Below, piece after piece: positions 19,252 to 29,521 of a DNA stretch of 64,000 bases. The notes under the pieces were generated by a model. It was not told the DNA's origin and made no database searches. It saw only the letters and a program-made list of their open reading frames with translations. A program made the translations under genes and the position numbers. Every line of letters begins with the position of its first letter. Positions within the stretch are counted from its first letter, which is position 1. This stretch comes from an uncultured Colwellia sp. (GTDB taxonomy: Bacteria; Pseudomonadota; Gammaproteobacteria; Enterobacterales; Alteromonadaceae), in contig CAJXUN010000013.1 of NCBI GenBank assembly GCA_913061475.1, positions 24,403 to 88,402 on the forward strand. Direction: 5' to 3'.

Positions 19252-19473
19252 TTAATTAGTGTGCTCTTTCAATAGCGTTACTTTAGCTTCATGCTTTAAG
19301 TTTGATGTTGCATTTACGTATTTTTGCTGTTGTATAACAATGTTACTTCTTACTTTTGCGATTGGCCACATAGTGTTGTTGTTAAAGGTTGATAGCTCTT
19401 GCTCTAACGCTGCTTTACTATTTTTAGGCGAGCTAACTTTTGTTGTATTAATAAACCATGAGAATAGTGACAT
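19252..19473 (-). CDS. Small hypothetical protein
   Basis: A 73-residue protein starting MSLFSWFINTTKV. On its strand the ATG is preceded by CGAGGAG at good spacing, which supports this frame over the plus-strand frame that overlaps it. It has no signal peptide or membrane helix. The middle is polar (EQELSTFNNNT) and the C-terminus basic and helical (QQKYVNATSNLKHEAKVTLLKEH). I do not recognise the family. It diverges from the csdA-csdE gene. Confidence 0.55.
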   Translation of the reverse strand: MSLFSWFINTTKVSSPKNSKAALEQELSTFNNNTMWPIAKVRSNIVIQQQKYVNATSNLKHEAKVTLLKEHTN

Positions 19474-19636
19474 ACTGCAGGCTCCTCGAATTATCTATCT
19501 TAAGTTATAGCGTAAATTAGCTGTTTTTGCCGAATATAGAGTAATATTTTTCCTGATATTTCTATATTCACTGAGTCTATCAGCGCTAAGTTACGATATA
19601 ATTACGGCAACTTAATGAAAGCAATATTATATTTTT

Positions 19637-21325
19637 ATGGAAAAATTTTCTTTTACGCATTTTCGTGAACAATTTCCTATTCTGGAAAGTTTAGTTAATG
19701 ATAAGCCGTTAGTTTATTTCGACAACGCCGCGACAACTCAAAAGCCTATTTGCGTGATCGACAGCCATAATGATTACTATAAACAAAGCAATGCGAACGT
19801 GCACCGCGCTTCCCATGCCTTAAGTGCGAAAGCCACATCATGCTATGAAAGCGCTCGAAAAAAAGTGGCTAAATTCATTAACGCTAATGCTGATGAAGAA
19901 ATTATTTGGACCAAAGGCTGCACTGAAAGTATTAATTTGGTGGCGCAAAGTTGGGGGCGTTCAACATTAAAGTCAGGTGATGAAATCGTCCTAAGCTACA
20001 GTGAACACCATGCTAATATTGTCCCTTGGCAAATTGTTGCAGAGCAAACAGGCGCTGAAATTAAAGTGTTGCCATTAACTAAAACGGGCCAAATAGCCCT
20101 TAATGACTTAGAAGATATTATCGGTGAACGTACCCGCATTATTTGCTTTGGTCATATATCTAACGTCGTGGGGCGAATTAATCCTATTGAAGCGATCATT
20201 CGAGTTGCCAAAAAATACCAAGCATTAACCTTAATTGATGGCGCGCAAGCTATTGCGCACCTTAATGTTGATGTTAGGGCGTTAGATTGTGATTTTTATG
20301 TGTTTTCTGCACATAAAATGTACGGCCCAACAGGGGTTGGTGTGCTTTATGGTAAACGAGAGTTATTAGAAAATATGCCTCCGTACCAAGCGGGTGGCGA
20401 AATGATCAAATCCGTGAGCTTTACACAAACAACATTTAACCAGTTACCACATAAGTTTGAAGCAGGCACGCCCAATGTTGCAGGTATTGTAGCGTTTGGT
20501 TCGACAATAGCTTTTCTTGAAAAACAAGATCATGTTGGTTTATTAGCCTATGAAGACCACTTGAAGCAGCATTGTTATCAGCAGTTATCAACAGTCAATG
20601 AACTCAAATTTATAGTTAATGAAGTCCCTGATATTCCACTATTTTCATTTACACTTATGGGGCATCATAATCATGATGTTGCTGCCGCGCTCGATAGTGT
20701 CGGCATTGCCGTTCGTGCCGGTCATCATTGTGCAATGCCACTTATGCAGTACCTTAATATAGCTGGCTGCATACGCTTATCTTTATCTGCATACAATAGT
20801 GTAGGGGAGATAGATTTTGCGATAGAAGAATTGAAGAAATTGCTTAATGCTGGAATAGAACCGGCCCAAGTATTAAACCCATTAACAAGCAAAGATGTGG
20901 CTAATATACGCTCAACGAATAGCAGCTTAACGATTGATGAGCTACTTTCAAGGTTTGCTAAAGCGAAAAGTTGGGACAGTAAGCATCGAGAAATTATGAT
21001 GCTAGGTAAGCAACAACAGCGTTTACCTACCGAAATAAAAACCGATCACTGGTTAGTTTCTGGTTGTGAAAGCGATGCTTGGTTAGTGTGCTCTGAAGAA
21101 AGTGATGGGCTATTTTACTTTCAGGGCGATAGTGACGCTAAAGTGATCAGAGGTTTGTTAGCTATTGTTTTGACGGCGGTTAATAACAAAAGTGCATTGG
21201 AAATAGCCGCTTTCGATATGGACGATTATTTTTCTAAGTTGGGTTTATTACAACACTTAAGTCCTTCTCGAGGTAACGGATTACGGGCTATTGTGCAGAG
21301 AATTTATCAATTGATCACTGTGTAG
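19637..21325 (+). CDS. csdA-csdE: Fused cysteine desulfurase CsdA and sulfur acceptor CsdE
   Basis: A 562-residue protein, close to the sum of E. coli CsdA (401) and CsdE (147). Residues 1-405 are a class II (SufS-type) desulfurase: the PLP lysine is Lys227 in FSAHKMYGPTG and the catalytic cysteine is Cys365 in RAGHHCAMP. Residues about 430-560 are a SufE/CsdE domain, with acceptor cysteine Cys477 in LVSGCESDAWLV and the C-terminal SPSRGNGLRAIVQRI signature. The enzyme would take sulfur from cysteine and pass the persulfide to its own acceptor domain. It faces tcdA (csdL), the same partner as in E. coli. The fusion is directly visible, with no stop or frameshift between the parts. Confidence 0.93.
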   Translation: MEKFSFTHFREQFPILESLVNDKPLVYFDNAATTQKPICVIDSHNDYYKQSNANVHRASHALSAKATSCYESARKKVAKFINANADEEIIWTKGCTESINLVAQSWGRSTLKSGDEIVLSYSEHHANIVPWQIVAEQTGAEIKVLPLTKTGQIALNDLEDIIGERTRIICFGHISNVVGRINPIEAIIRVAKKYQALTLIDGAQAIAHLNVDVRALDCDFYVFSAHKMYGPTGVGVLYGKRELLENMPPYQAGGEMIKSVSFTQTTFNQLPHKFEAGTPNVAGIVAFGSTIAFLEKQDHVGLLAYEDHLKQHCYQQLSTVNELKFIVNEVPDIPLFSFTLMGHHNHDVAAALDSVGIAVRAGHHCAMPLMQYLNIAGCIRLSLSAYNSVGEIDFAIEELKKLLNAGIEPAQVLNPLTSKDVANIRSTNSSLTIDELLSRFAKAKSWDSKHREIMMLGKQQQRLPTEIKTDHWLVSGCESDAWLVCSEESDGLFYFQGDSDAKVIRGLLAIVLTAVNNKSALEIAAFDMDDYFSKLGLLQHLSPSRGNGLRAIVQRIYQLITV

Positions 21326-21340
21326 CTATACACGTATGAT

Positions 21341-21363
21341 GAGCTAACGTTCTGCGTTAGCTC
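21341..21363. terminator. Hairpin between convergent csdA-csdE and tcdA
   Basis: GAGCTAACG at 21341-21349 pairs with CGTTAGCTC at 21355-21363, with a TTCTG loop. On the plus strand a T run follows after a short gap. The tcdA stop codon lies within the stem. Confidence 0.5.
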
Positions 21364-22142
21364 AGTGCTTTTTTCAAGTATTTATCCATCGCTTTAGCAA
21401 CGGCAAAGAAGGCAAAACATGCGGTAACATGTGTTGCAGCGCCAAAGCCGCCGCTGCAGTCTAAGCGCATGGCGCCATCGTTCGATTGCTTTGCATGACA
21501 AACATTACCTTCGGCGTCAGGGTAGCGTAACTGCTCACTGGAAAATACCGCATCAATCGAGAATTTGCGTTTTACATTACGTGAAAAATTGTATTCTCGA
21601 CGCAATTGGTTACGTACTTTGGCGAGCAGTGGATCTTGATATGTTTGACTTAAATCAGCTGTGGCAATTTTACTAGGGTCAACCTGACCACCGGCACCGC
21701 CAATGGTAATAATAGGCAATTTATTACGCTTACAATGGGCAATTATGGCACTTTTAACGTTAACGGAATCAATTGCGTCGATAACATAATCAAACGAATT
21801 TGACAGTAATTCTCTAACATTTTCGAGTGTAACAAAGTCTTCGACCGTGCTAACTAAGCAGTCAGGATTAATTTGCATTATTCTATCACGCATGACATCG
21901 ACTTTACTTAAACCAACGGTGTCGGTTAACGCGTGAATTTGACGATTAATATTGGTAACACATAAATCATCGAGATCAATTAAGGTTATTTGCCCAACAC
22001 CGTTACGTGCTATAGCTTCAGCAACCCAAGAACCAACACCACCGATGCCAATCACACAGAAATTGGCTTGTCGAAGCGCTTCGCTCTGGCTGTTACCATA
22101 TAATCGAGCAATACCACCGAACCTTAATTGATAATCTGACAT
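21357..22142 (-). CDS. tcdA: tRNA threonylcarbamoyladenosine dehydratase TcdA (CsdL)
   Basis: A 261-residue E1-like (ThiF/MoeB family) protein. The nucleotide-binding loop VIGIGGVGSWVAEAIARNG is near residues 30-48, followed by LIDLDDLCVTNINRQIHAL and CHAKQSNDGAMRLDCSGGFG near the C-terminus, all typical of TcdA. The enzyme uses ATP to cyclise N6-threonylcarbamoyladenosine at tRNA position 37. In E. coli it is encoded with csdA and csdE and interacts with CsdE. Here it is convergent with the fused csdA-csdE gene, which keeps the functional association. Confidence 0.95.
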   Translation of the reverse strand: MSDYQLRFGGIARLYGNSQSEALRQANFCVIGIGGVGSWVAEAIARNGVGQITLIDLDDLCVTNINRQIHALTDTVGLSKVDVMRDRIMQINPDCLVSTVEDFVTLENVRELLSNSFDYVIDAIDSVNVKSAIIAHCKRNKLPIITIGGAGGQVDPSKIATADLSQTYQDPLLAKVRNQLRREYNFSRNVKRKFSIDAVFSSEQLRYPDAEGNVCHAKQSNDGAMRLDCSGGFGAATHVTACFAFFAVAKAMDKYLKKALS

Positions 22143-22199
22143 GAGTATTCCACTAGCTTGAAAATTCGCTGTGCATTATAACAGGCCAGTATAGTAAAG

Positions 22200-22469
22200 C
22201 TAAGAGTGTAAACAGCAAATTCCTCGATAAATCAGACATTTTTTTTCTTTGACCTTTACTTCGTCTTTGTCTATTCCGCTTAGGTATTTATTTAGTTTAT
22301 TCTCGATATTGAAACTTATGATGGCCAACGCAAGGTATGCTAACGCTAAATAGACAAAACTGCTGGTTATTTCAGCGCTTGTTAATATCGGTAGCAACGC
22401 AAGAGTAAAGATGAGTAGAAAATATAGCCATAAAAGTAATGTTTTTATCGATTTGATCAAAGTTATCAT
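22200..22469 (-). CDS. Small predicted membrane protein (uncertain)
   Basis: About 89 residues from the ATG at 22469; an upstream ATG would give 111 residues but its extra part looks non-coding. Two hydrophobic segments (TLLLWLYFLLIFTLALLPIL and FVYLALAYLALAIISF) are followed by a charged tail with KDEVKVKEKK. The ribosome site is weak. No family is recognised. Expression is not certain. Confidence 0.35.
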   Translation of the reverse strand: MITLIKSIKTLLLWLYFLLIFTLALLPILTSAEITSSFVYLALAYLALAIISFNIENKLNKYLSGIDKDEVKVKEKKCLIYRGICCLHS

Positions 22470-22597
22470 AATATTAATCTCGGTAATTAACGCTCTTATT
22501 TGTTGAAATAACATTGTAACGCTTGTAGTGAGCAAAAAGAGGTGGCATATTTGACATTATTACTGGTGATAGTGCCAGTTGATCTAAGGTGATTAGA

Positions 22598-23584
22598 ATG
22601 AATGTCTATGTTTTAGCAAGCAATCAATGTGTCGTTTCGGCTGTTTATGGCTTAATTGACGTATTTTATGCGGCAAACTATTGTCATGAACAGCGTTATT
22701 GTAATCGTGATTATGACGCGATTTCTTGCAAAATAGTGACCATAGATAACCAAGCCGTGACCGGTTATAACGGTATAAGCATTACACCGAATGCGCTGAT
22801 AAATGAAATAGATAAGCCTGATATTATTATTGTTTCTTCGTCAGTGCGTGCGGTGATTGAATGCTGTGCAGATGACGTGATGGTGGAAAACCTACCGGCA
22901 GTTAAGCAGTGGCTTAATAAATGCCATGAGCAAGGCAGCACTATTGCCAGTTACTGTACCGGTGCATTTTTATTGGCTTCGTGTGGTTTACTCAATGGTA
23001 AAGTTGCCACCACGCACTGGCGCAGTGCCGATTTATTTAAGCGTTTATTTCCGTCAATTAGACTCGATTGCGACCGCATGCTCATTGATAATGGTGACGT
23101 GGTTTGTTCTGGAGGTTCAATGTCTTATATTGATCTCGCGTTACATTTAATTGATAAAAATATTGGTCAAGATATCGCGTCTGATTGTGCCAAGTTATTA
23201 GTTTTTGATCCCGTGAGACAAAAACAATCCCCTTATGTCACGTTTCAGGCGCAAAAATCTCATGACGACCAACCGATATTAAAAGCGCAAGAGTGGATAG
23301 AGTCACATTTTAGCCAAGAGATATTGATTGATGATTTAGCTATGCTAGTCGGCTTAGGGGCTAGGACCTTTAAAAGACGCTTCAAACAAGCCACCGACGA
23401 AACGCCCATTAGCTATTTACAAAGGATCAGGGTTGAACATGCCAAAATGCGCTTGGAAAAAACCACGGAACCAATCAACCAAATAATTTGGAATATTGGT
23501 TATGAAGATGTCAGCAGTTTTCGGCAACTATTTAAACGTTTTACCGGTGTTACTCCGAAAGACTACCGACAGAAATACGCTTAA
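22598..23584 (+). CDS. GlxA-type AraC-family transcriptional regulator
   Basis: About 328 residues from ATG 22598, chosen because AAGGTG lies 7 bp upstream. The first 185 residues are a DJ-1/PfpI-like domain (VYVLASNQCVVSAVYGLIDVFYAANY, and the nucleophile-elbow-like IASYCTGAFLLASCG). The C-terminal 100 residues contain two helix-turn-helix motifs of the AraC type (LIDDLAMLVGLGARTFKRRF and IWNIGYEDVSSFRQLFKRF). Members of this class regulate amino-acid, betaine or arginine use in other bacteria; the ligand here cannot be told. No target gene is obvious next door. Confidence 0.88.
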   Translation: MNVYVLASNQCVVSAVYGLIDVFYAANYCHEQRYCNRDYDAISCKIVTIDNQAVTGYNGISITPNALINEIDKPDIIIVSSSVRAVIECCADDVMVENLPAVKQWLNKCHEQGSTIASYCTGAFLLASCGLLNGKVATTHWRSADLFKRLFPSIRLDCDRMLIDNGDVVCSGGSMSYIDLALHLIDKNIGQDIASDCAKLLVFDPVRQKQSPYVTFQAQKSHDDQPILKAQEWIESHFSQEILIDDLAMLVGLGARTFKRRFKQATDETPISYLQRIRVEHAKMRLEKTTEPINQIIWNIGYEDVSSFRQLFKRFTGVTPKDYRQKYA

Positions 23585-23623
23585 CTTGAACTCACTTTGG
23601 CCGTTTTTAAGTAGGAAAGTAAA

Positions 23624-25162
23624 TTAAGCGCTAGGTAGTTTAACGGTAAATTGAGTTTTTTGTTCATCGATAATATCAAAGCTAATGTCGCCTTGTTGGA
23701 CTTGGGTCATTAATTTCGCTGAATACGTGCCTAGTCCCGTTCCTGCGCTATGGTTAGAGCTACTGTACTTGTCAAATAATGTTGAACGCATAGCCGCTGG
23801 GATCACGCCATAATTAGTCAAACGAAAGCTTACTTGCTCATCTTCACGGGTTAATATTAAGACAATATTGTGGTTTGCAGGTGAAGCCTCTACGGCATTT
23901 TTTATTAGATTGTTGAATATTGATAAACACAGTAATGGCTCAGCTAAAATAAAATGCTCAGTATCAAAACCTGAGAGATCAAAGTGAATGTTTTTTTCAT
24001 TGCTGTTCTTTGTTACGGCGTTAATCGCATCGTTGATTAAGGTATTTAAATTTGTTACCTGTGGTACTAGCGTATAAATGCCTTGCTCAATTTTATATAA
24101 ATTCAGTGAATTATTTATCATATTAACCACGTTATTTACCGCTCGGTTAATTGATTTTGCGGCTTTTTTGTCTTCTAAGTGGTAAGTTTCAAATAATATA
24201 TTACTGAGCGGTGCCTTTAAGTCGTGATGAGTTATTTTTTCAATATCTTCACGTAATTTCGCATTTTCTTCTAAGGTGGCGACTTGTTCAGCTAAGGCCA
24301 TTTTTTGCTGTTGTAAGCGAATATGTGTGGCGACGCGAGCGCGCAGTAAATCACCATTGAGAGGCTTGGTAATATAGTCAACTGCACCGATATCAAAACC
24401 ATACTTTATATCATCAACCAGTGCTTTAGCACTGAGAAATATTACCGGTATATGGTGACTTATAGCGTGTGCTTTTAATTTTGTACAAACATGATAGCCA
24501 TCCATTTCTGGCATCATAATATCAAGTAGAATTAATGCGATATTGTGTTTGTTACTATTGACAATCCTCAGCGCATGCTCACCTGATTTTGCCGCCATAA
24601 CTCGATAGCTACAACGTAAATTTCCTGCAGCAACATCGATATTGCTACTCTCATCGTCAACTACTAATACGATTGGCTTTTGTTCAACTAACGATGAAGT
24701 TTCTTTGATTGGAACTGATGTACTGGCTAAGGAGTTGCTCGTCGTTTCTTGAGCAGTATCCGTTGAAAATATAGGTGCCTGTGTTAGTTCAAATAAAGCG
24801 GAAATAACCTTTTTTTTGGTGAATGGCGCGCGTAGGGTAAGGCTATTAGTTGTGATATCTTTTGTCGATTTCTCAGGCGCTTTAGGATCATCTTGATGCG
24901 CTAATATCATCAGGGGTAGTTGCGTGATATTAACAAGATTAATGAGTTCATCACGAAAAGAAAAGGGCGTAATGTTTATTAATTTATCTGAACAAATTAA
25001 TAAACTTATTGCCGAGAATTCGGCATATTCTATGGCGTCTTCGACGCTTTCTATACAGGCAATGGCTGATTTATCTATACCACATGAGCATAATATCTTA
25101 GCGAGAGCTTCGCGAACTAAGCGACTTTCATCGACGATTAAAATGTGATCAAGCACTGACAA
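23624..25162 (-). CDS. Hybrid sensor: two receiver domains and a histidine kinase
   Basis: A 512-residue soluble protein. Residues about 5-125 form a degenerate receiver domain whose phospho-acceptor region (SLLICSDKLI) is atypical. A second, canonical receiver (about 165-285) has VVDDE, LLDIMMPEMDG and the conserved Lys in YITKPL. A coiled segment leads to a HisKA domain with the phospho-His in ITHHDLKAPLSN, and an HATPase domain with NNLIKNAVEAS and GTGLGTYSAKLM. No membrane segment is seen. It would receive phosphate or a signal through the receivers and act on an unknown response regulator. No cognate regulator gene is adjacent. Confidence 0.9.
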   Translation of the reverse strand: MSVLDHILIVDESRLVREALAKILCSCGIDKSAIACIESVEDAIEYAEFSAISLLICSDKLINITPFSFRDELINLVNITQLPLMILAHQDDPKAPEKSTKDITTNSLTLRAPFTKKKVISALFELTQAPIFSTDTAQETTSNSLASTSVPIKETSSLVEQKPIVLVVDDESSNIDVAAGNLRCSYRVMAAKSGEHALRIVNSNKHNIALILLDIMMPEMDGYHVCTKLKAHAISHHIPVIFLSAKALVDDIKYGFDIGAVDYITKPLNGDLLRARVATHIRLQQQKMALAEQVATLEENAKLREDIEKITHHDLKAPLSNILFETYHLEDKKAAKSINRAVNNVVNMINNSLNLYKIEQGIYTLVPQVTNLNTLINDAINAVTKNSNEKNIHFDLSGFDTEHFILAEPLLCLSIFNNLIKNAVEASPANHNIVLILTREDEQVSFRLTNYGVIPAAMRSTLFDKYSSSNHSAGTGLGTYSAKLMTQVQQGDISFDIIDEQKTQFTVKLPSA

Positions 25163-25246
25163 TATACCGTTGAAATTATAGACATTACGTTAACAATATA
25201 GTGATTGTAATCGAAATGTACAGAAGTTTATTTAATTGAAAGCTAA

Positions 25247-25276
25247 TAAAAAAAGGCAACCAAGCGGTTGCCTTTT
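25247..25276 (-). terminator. Terminator after gltA
   Basis: Read on the minus strand, AAAAGGCAACC pairs with GGTTGCCTTTT around a GCTT loop, followed by a T run. It lies about 45 bp past the gltA stop. Confidence 0.9.
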
Positions 25277-25318
25277 ACAATAAAATTTATATTATTCGCT
25301 AATAAATTTTAACTTATT

Positions 25319-26605
25319 TTATCTTTCACTTAATGGGACAAATTTACGATCAATTTCGCCAGTATACTTTTGACGAGGACGACCAATTTTTTGACCTGGT
25401 TGACCTAACATTTCATCCCAATGTGCAATCCAGCCGACTGTACGAGACATAGCAAAGATTACTGTGAACATATTGGTTGGAATACCAATAGCTTTTAAGA
25501 TGATACCCGAATAGAAATCTACGTTAGGATATAGCTTTTTCTCAATGAAGTAAGGGTCTTCTAATGCTACTTTTTCAAGCGCCATTGCTACGTCAAGTAA
25601 CGGATCTTTAATGCCCAATTCATTCAATACTTCATGACAAGTCTCACGCATAACGGTGGCACGAGGATCGAAGTTTTTGTATACACGATGGCCAAAGCCC
25701 ATTAAACGGAACGGGTCTGCTTTATCTTTTGCTTTCGCAACAAACTCATCAACACGCTCTAGTGAACCAATCTCTTCAAGCATAGTTAAACATGCTTCGT
25801 TTGCGCCGCCATGTGCTGGGCCCCAAAGTGAAGCAACACCTGCAGCAATACAGGCATAAGGATTAGCACCAGACGAACCGGCTAGACGTACGGTTGACGT
25901 TGAAGCGTTTTGTTCATGATCTGCATGTAAAGTGAAAATACGGTCCATTGCACGCGCAACCGTAGGACTAACAACATATTTTTCTGCCGGTACTGAAAAT
26001 AGCATATGCAAAAAGTTTTCCGCATAAGTTAAATCATTACGTGGATAAACAAATGGTTGTCCAATGCTATATTTATAAGCCATTGCTGCTATAGTCGGCA
26101 TTTTCGCGATTAAGCGATGTGCACTACGCATGCGTTGATCAGGTTCATGTATATCTAAATCACTGTGGTAAAACGACGATAATGCGCCGACCACACCACA
26201 TAACATTGCCATTGGATGTGCGTCAGGTAAAAAACCATGAAAAAAGTGAACTAATTTCTCATGTACCATAGTGTGATTAGTAATGGTGTTAGTAAATTCG
26301 TCGTATTGCTTTTTAGTTGGTGCATCACCATTTAATAAGATATAACAAACTTCTAGGTAATCAGCTTGCTTAGCAAGGCTGTCAATCGGGTAGCCACGGT
26401 GTTGTAACACACCCTTATCACCGTCAATGAAAGTGATTGCAGATTCACACGATGCTGTTGCTAAGAAACCAGGGTCATAAGTAAAATAGCCTGCGCCACC
26501 TAGTGTACGTATATCTATTACATCATTACCGGCAGTGCCTTTAAGAATTGGCAAGTCTGCAACTACATTACCGTCGATACTAAGAGAGGCTTTTGAATCA
26601 GCCAT
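25319..26605 (-). CDS. gltA: Citrate synthase (type II)
   Basis: A 428-residue protein. The start chosen is MADSKASL at 26605, with GGGGA 8 bp upstream; a start five codons earlier is open but would remove that ribosome site. Active-site regions are present: the first His in [22 protein letters not shown], the second in [18 protein letters not shown] and the Asp region DVDFYSG. Length and C-terminal end match the NADH-sensitive type II enzyme of gammaproteobacteria. It condenses acetyl-CoA with oxaloacetate in the TCA cycle. It diverges from sdhC, as is usual, with a shared control region of about 416 bp. Confidence 0.97.
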   Translation of the reverse strand: MADSKASLSIDGNVVADLPILKGTAGNDVIDIRTLGGAGYFTYDPGFLATASCESAITFIDGDKGVLQHRGYPIDSLAKQADYLEVCYILLNGDAPTKKQYDEFTNTITNHTMVHEKLVHFFHGFLPDAHPMAMLCGVVGALSSFYHSDLDIHEPDQRMRSAHRLIAKMPTIAAMAYKYSIGQPFVYPRNDLTYAENFLHMLFSVPAEKYVVSPTVARAMDRIFTLHADHEQNASTSTVRLAGSSGANPYACIAAGVASLWGPAHGGANEACLTMLEEIGSLERVDEFVAKAKDKADPFRLMGFGHRVYKNFDPRATVMRETCHEVLNELGIKDPLLDVAMALEKVALEDPYFIEKKLYPNVDFYSGIILKAIGIPTNMFTVIFAMSRTVGWIAHWDEMLGQPGQKIGRPRQKYTGEIDRKFVPLSER

Positions 26606-27021
26606 ATGTTTGGTCCCCATTAAAATATATTACCTTTAAAATCGTTAAACTAAATGTTTAATCAATTTTTGTGAATATTAAACTACAGCTATTCTACTTC
26701 AAACCCCCCCCCAAAAGTCAATTCGTTTGTTGAGGAGTTAGACTAAAGTCAAATGTAAGGATAGATTTTTGTAAAGTATGGTTAATAATTAGTCGCAAGC
26801 CATGGAAATGGGCTGTAACTTGTCGGTGAAGAAAATTGTAATTAATGATTTTCACCTATATAATCAAGCCGATCTGAATTTGTTTTTTACATTCGTATGC
26901 ATTTAGCTTAGGTGAGTATAAAAATATAATTCAAATCGGAGGGGGGTTATTTAGCATGATAATTAGCTAAGTAACGTAAAAAAATAAGTTGAAGGCTCCA
27001 AGAGCTCCTTAGGCAACAATC
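26606..27021. promoter_or_regulatory. Shared control region of gltA and sdhCDAB-sucABCD
   Basis: No gene is seen in 416 bp between the divergent starts. Notable are a run of nine C at 26704-26712 and GGAGGGGGG at 26938-26946, which could pair at a distance. In enterics this region binds CRP and ArcA; I did not find a clear match to their sites. Confidence 0.6.
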
Positions 27022-27396
27022 GTGAAAAAACAACGTCCTGTAAACCTAGATTTGTCAACAATTAAAATGCATGCAGCGGCTAACGCCTCTATATTACACC
27101 GAGTATCTGGTGTGATCATGGTATTTGCTATCGGTATTTTATTGTGGACGCTTTCTTTATCTCTATCTTCTGCTGAAGGTTTCGCCCAAGTAGAATCATT
27201 GCTTAGTGGCTTATTCTTTAAAATTATTATCCTAGGTACGCTTTCTGCGCTTATCTATCACTTACTTGGCGGCATTCGTCATTTATTTATGGATTTAGGT
27301 CATTTTGAAGAGTTAGCGTCAGGTAATGCTACGGCAAAACTTATTATCGCACTTTGGTTGGTGCTTACTGTAGTAGTAGGAGTTCGATTATGGTAA
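27022..27396 (+). CDS. sdhC: Succinate dehydrogenase cytochrome b556 subunit
   Basis: A 124-residue membrane anchor with three helices. The start is GTG, preceded by AGG. RPVNLDLSTIKMH and SILHRVSGVIM near the N-terminus, and HLLGGIRHLFMDLGH in the middle, are family hallmarks; the latter includes the heme-ligand histidine. With SdhD it binds heme b and ubiquinone in the inner membrane. It is the first gene of the sdhCDAB-sucABCD block and overlaps sdhD by 7 bp. Confidence 0.95.
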   Translation: MKKQRPVNLDLSTIKMHAAANASILHRVSGVIMVFAIGILLWTLSLSLSSAEGFAQVESLLSGLFFKIIILGTLSALIYHLLGGIRHLFMDLGHFEELASGNATAKLIIALWLVLTVVVGVRLW

Positions 27397-27737
27397 ATAA
27401 TGCAGCAACAGTAGGCCGTAGTGGCGTACATGATTTTATTCTTCTTCGTGCCAGTGCCATTATTTTAGCACTGTATACCTTTTTTCTTGTTGGCTTTTTC
27501 GTTATAACTCCGGATGTAACTTTTGAAGTATGGCAGGCGTTCTTTGGTAGCATGTGCACAAAAATATTTACTATTTTAGCCATTGTAGCGTTGTTAATTC
27601 ACGCTTGGATTGGCGTATGGCAAGTACTTTCTGATTACATTAAACCTGCGCTTTTACGCGGTGGTTTACAATTTTTCTTTTCGGTTTTGTTGCTAGTATA
27701 TTTTGCAGCAGGCCTACTAACAGTGTGGGGTGTGTAA
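27390..27737 (+). CDS. sdhD: Succinate dehydrogenase hydrophobic membrane anchor
   Basis: A 115-residue protein from ATG 27390, the true start; the open frame extends further up into sdhC. Three membrane helices are visible, with GVHDFILLRASAIILALYT at the first and HAWIGVWQVLSDYIKP in the second/third region, containing the conserved His and the quinone-site Asp-Tyr. It overlaps sdhC and ends at the base before the sdhA start, so translation is coupled. It anchors SdhAB to the inner membrane. Confidence 0.94.
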   Translation: MVNNAATVGRSGVHDFILLRASAIILALYTFFLVGFFVITPDVTFEVWQAFFGSMCTKIFTILAIVALLIHAWIGVWQVLSDYIKPALLRGGLQFFFSVLLLVYFAAGLLTVWGV

Positions 27738-29510
27738 GTGAGCGTTCCTATTCGTGAATTCGACGCCATTGTAATTGGTGCCGGTGGTGCAGGCATGCGT
27801 GCTGCCCTAGCAATATCTGAATCTGGCAAGTCTTGTGCTTTGATTTCAAAAGTATTCCCTACTCGTTCTCATACGGTTTCTGCACAAGGCGGCATCACTG
27901 TTGCTCTGGGTAATGCCCATGAAGATCATTGGGAACAACATATGTACGATACCGTTAAAGGCTCTGATTATATCGGTGACCAAGACGCTATTGAATACAT
28001 GTGTAAAACGGGCCCTGAATCTATTATTGAACTTGAGAACATGGGTTTACCTTTCTCTCGTACGGAAGAAGGTAAAATTTACCAACGTCCATTTGGTGGC
28101 CAATCTAAAAACTTTGGTGGCGAGCAAGCCGCTCGTACTGCAGCTGCAGCTGACCGTACGGGTCATGCGTTACTGCACTGTTTATACCAACAGAACGTTA
28201 AAAACAAAACTAACGTTTATTCAGAATGGTATGCCTTAGATTTAGTAAAAAATAGTGACGGTGGTGTAGTAGGTTGTACTGCTATTTGTATCGAAACTGG
28301 TGAAGTGGTTTACTTTAAAGCCCGTGCAACGGTACTTGCTACCGGTGGCGCTGGTCGTATATTCGCTTCAACAACTAATGCCCACATCAACACGGGTGAC
28401 GGTGTTGGTATGTCACTTCGTGCTGGCATTCAAATGCAAGATATGGAGATGTGGCAATTCCATCCGACAGGTATCGCAGGTGCAGGTACATTAGTAACTG
28501 AAGGTTGTCGTGGTGAAGGTGGTTATCTTCTAAACAAAGATGGCGAACGTTTCATGGAACGTTATGCACCTAATGCTAAAGATTTAGCGGGTCGTGATGT
28601 TGTAGCTCGCTCTATGATGACTGAAATACGTGAAGGTCGTGGTTGTGACCATCCAACGTATGGTCCACACATTAAACTTAAGCTCGATCACTTAGGTCGT
28701 GAAACGTTATACAAACGTTTACCTGGTGTATGTGAATTATCAAAAACATTTGCACACGTTGATCCTGCTGATGAACCTATTCCAGTGATCCCAACATGTC
28801 ATTACCAAATGGGTGGCGTTCCTTGTAATGTCAATGGTCAAGCAATTCATTTTGACCCCGCTACTGGTAAAGAGACTATCGTTGAAGGTTTATTCGCTGT
28901 TGGTGAAATAGCTTGTGTATCTGTACATGGTGCAAACCGTTTAGGTGGTAACTCATTACTTGATTTAGTGGTATTTGGTCGTGCCGCTGGTAACTTCTTA
29001 GGCACATACTTAAACGATACTCAATTCGGTAAAGAAGCTACAGAATCTGATTTAGAAGCTTCTTTAGCACGTACTAATCGTTGGGAAGCATCGACATCAG
29101 GTGAAGACCCTGTTCAAATTCGTAAAGATCTTCAGAAATGCATGCAGTTTAATTTCTCTGTTTTCCGTGAAGGCGAAGCGATGGCGCAGGGCATGAAAGA
29201 ACTAACAGAAATTCGTGAACGCTTACAAACAGCTCATTTAAGTGATAAATCTTCAGACTTTAATACTCAGCGTATTGAATGTTTAGAGCTAGACAACTTA
29301 ATGGAAACGGCCTTTAGTACGGCTAAAGCGGCTAACTTTAGAACGGAATCTCGTGGTGCACATGCACGTGAAGATTTCCAGGATAGAGATGATGCAAATT
29401 GGTTATGCCATTCAATTTACACTCCTGAGACACAAGAAATGTCTAAGCGTGATGTAAACATGGCGCCAGTTCATCGTGAAGCTTTCCCACCTAAAGCTCG
29501 TGTTTACTAA
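27738..29510 (+). CDS. sdhA: Succinate dehydrogenase flavoprotein subunit
   Basis: A 590-residue protein, normal length. The start is GTG directly after the sdhD stop. Motifs: FAD-binding [19 protein letters not shown] fold near residue 12, the covalent-FAD histidine in SHTVSAQGG, the substrate site in [23 protein letters not shown], and [19 protein letters not shown]. It oxidises succinate to fumarate and passes electrons to SdhB. No substitutions of key residues were seen. Confidence 0.97.
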   Translation: MSVPIREFDAIVIGAGGAGMRAALAISESGKSCALISKVFPTRSHTVSAQGGITVALGNAHEDHWEQHMYDTVKGSDYIGDQDAIEYMCKTGPESIIELENMGLPFSRTEEGKIYQRPFGGQSKNFGGEQAARTAAAADRTGHALLHCLYQQNVKNKTNVYSEWYALDLVKNSDGGVVGCTAICIETGEVVYFKARATVLATGGAGRIFASTTNAHINTGDGVGMSLRAGIQMQDMEMWQFHPTGIAGAGTLVTEGCRGEGGYLLNKDGERFMERYAPNAKDLAGRDVVARSMMTEIREGRGCDHPTYGPHIKLKLDHLGRETLYKRLPGVCELSKTFAHVDPADEPIPVIPTCHYQMGGVPCNVNGQAIHFDPATGKETIVEGLFAVGEIACVSVHGANRLGGNSLLDLVVFGRAAGNFLGTYLNDTQFGKEATESDLEASLARTNRWEASTSGEDPVQIRKDLQKCMQFNFSVFREGEAMAQGMKELTEIRERLQTAHLSDKSSDFNTQRIECLELDNLMETAFSTAKAANFRTESRGAHAREDFQDRDDANWLCHSIYTPETQEMSKRDVNMAPVHREAFPPKARVY

Positions 29511-29521
29511 GGAATAATTTG

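Noticed and set aside
19259..19510. Plus-strand frame of 83 codons
   Set aside because: It overlaps a minus-strand gene with a good GAGGAG ribosome site; the hydrophobic plus-strand frame has none.
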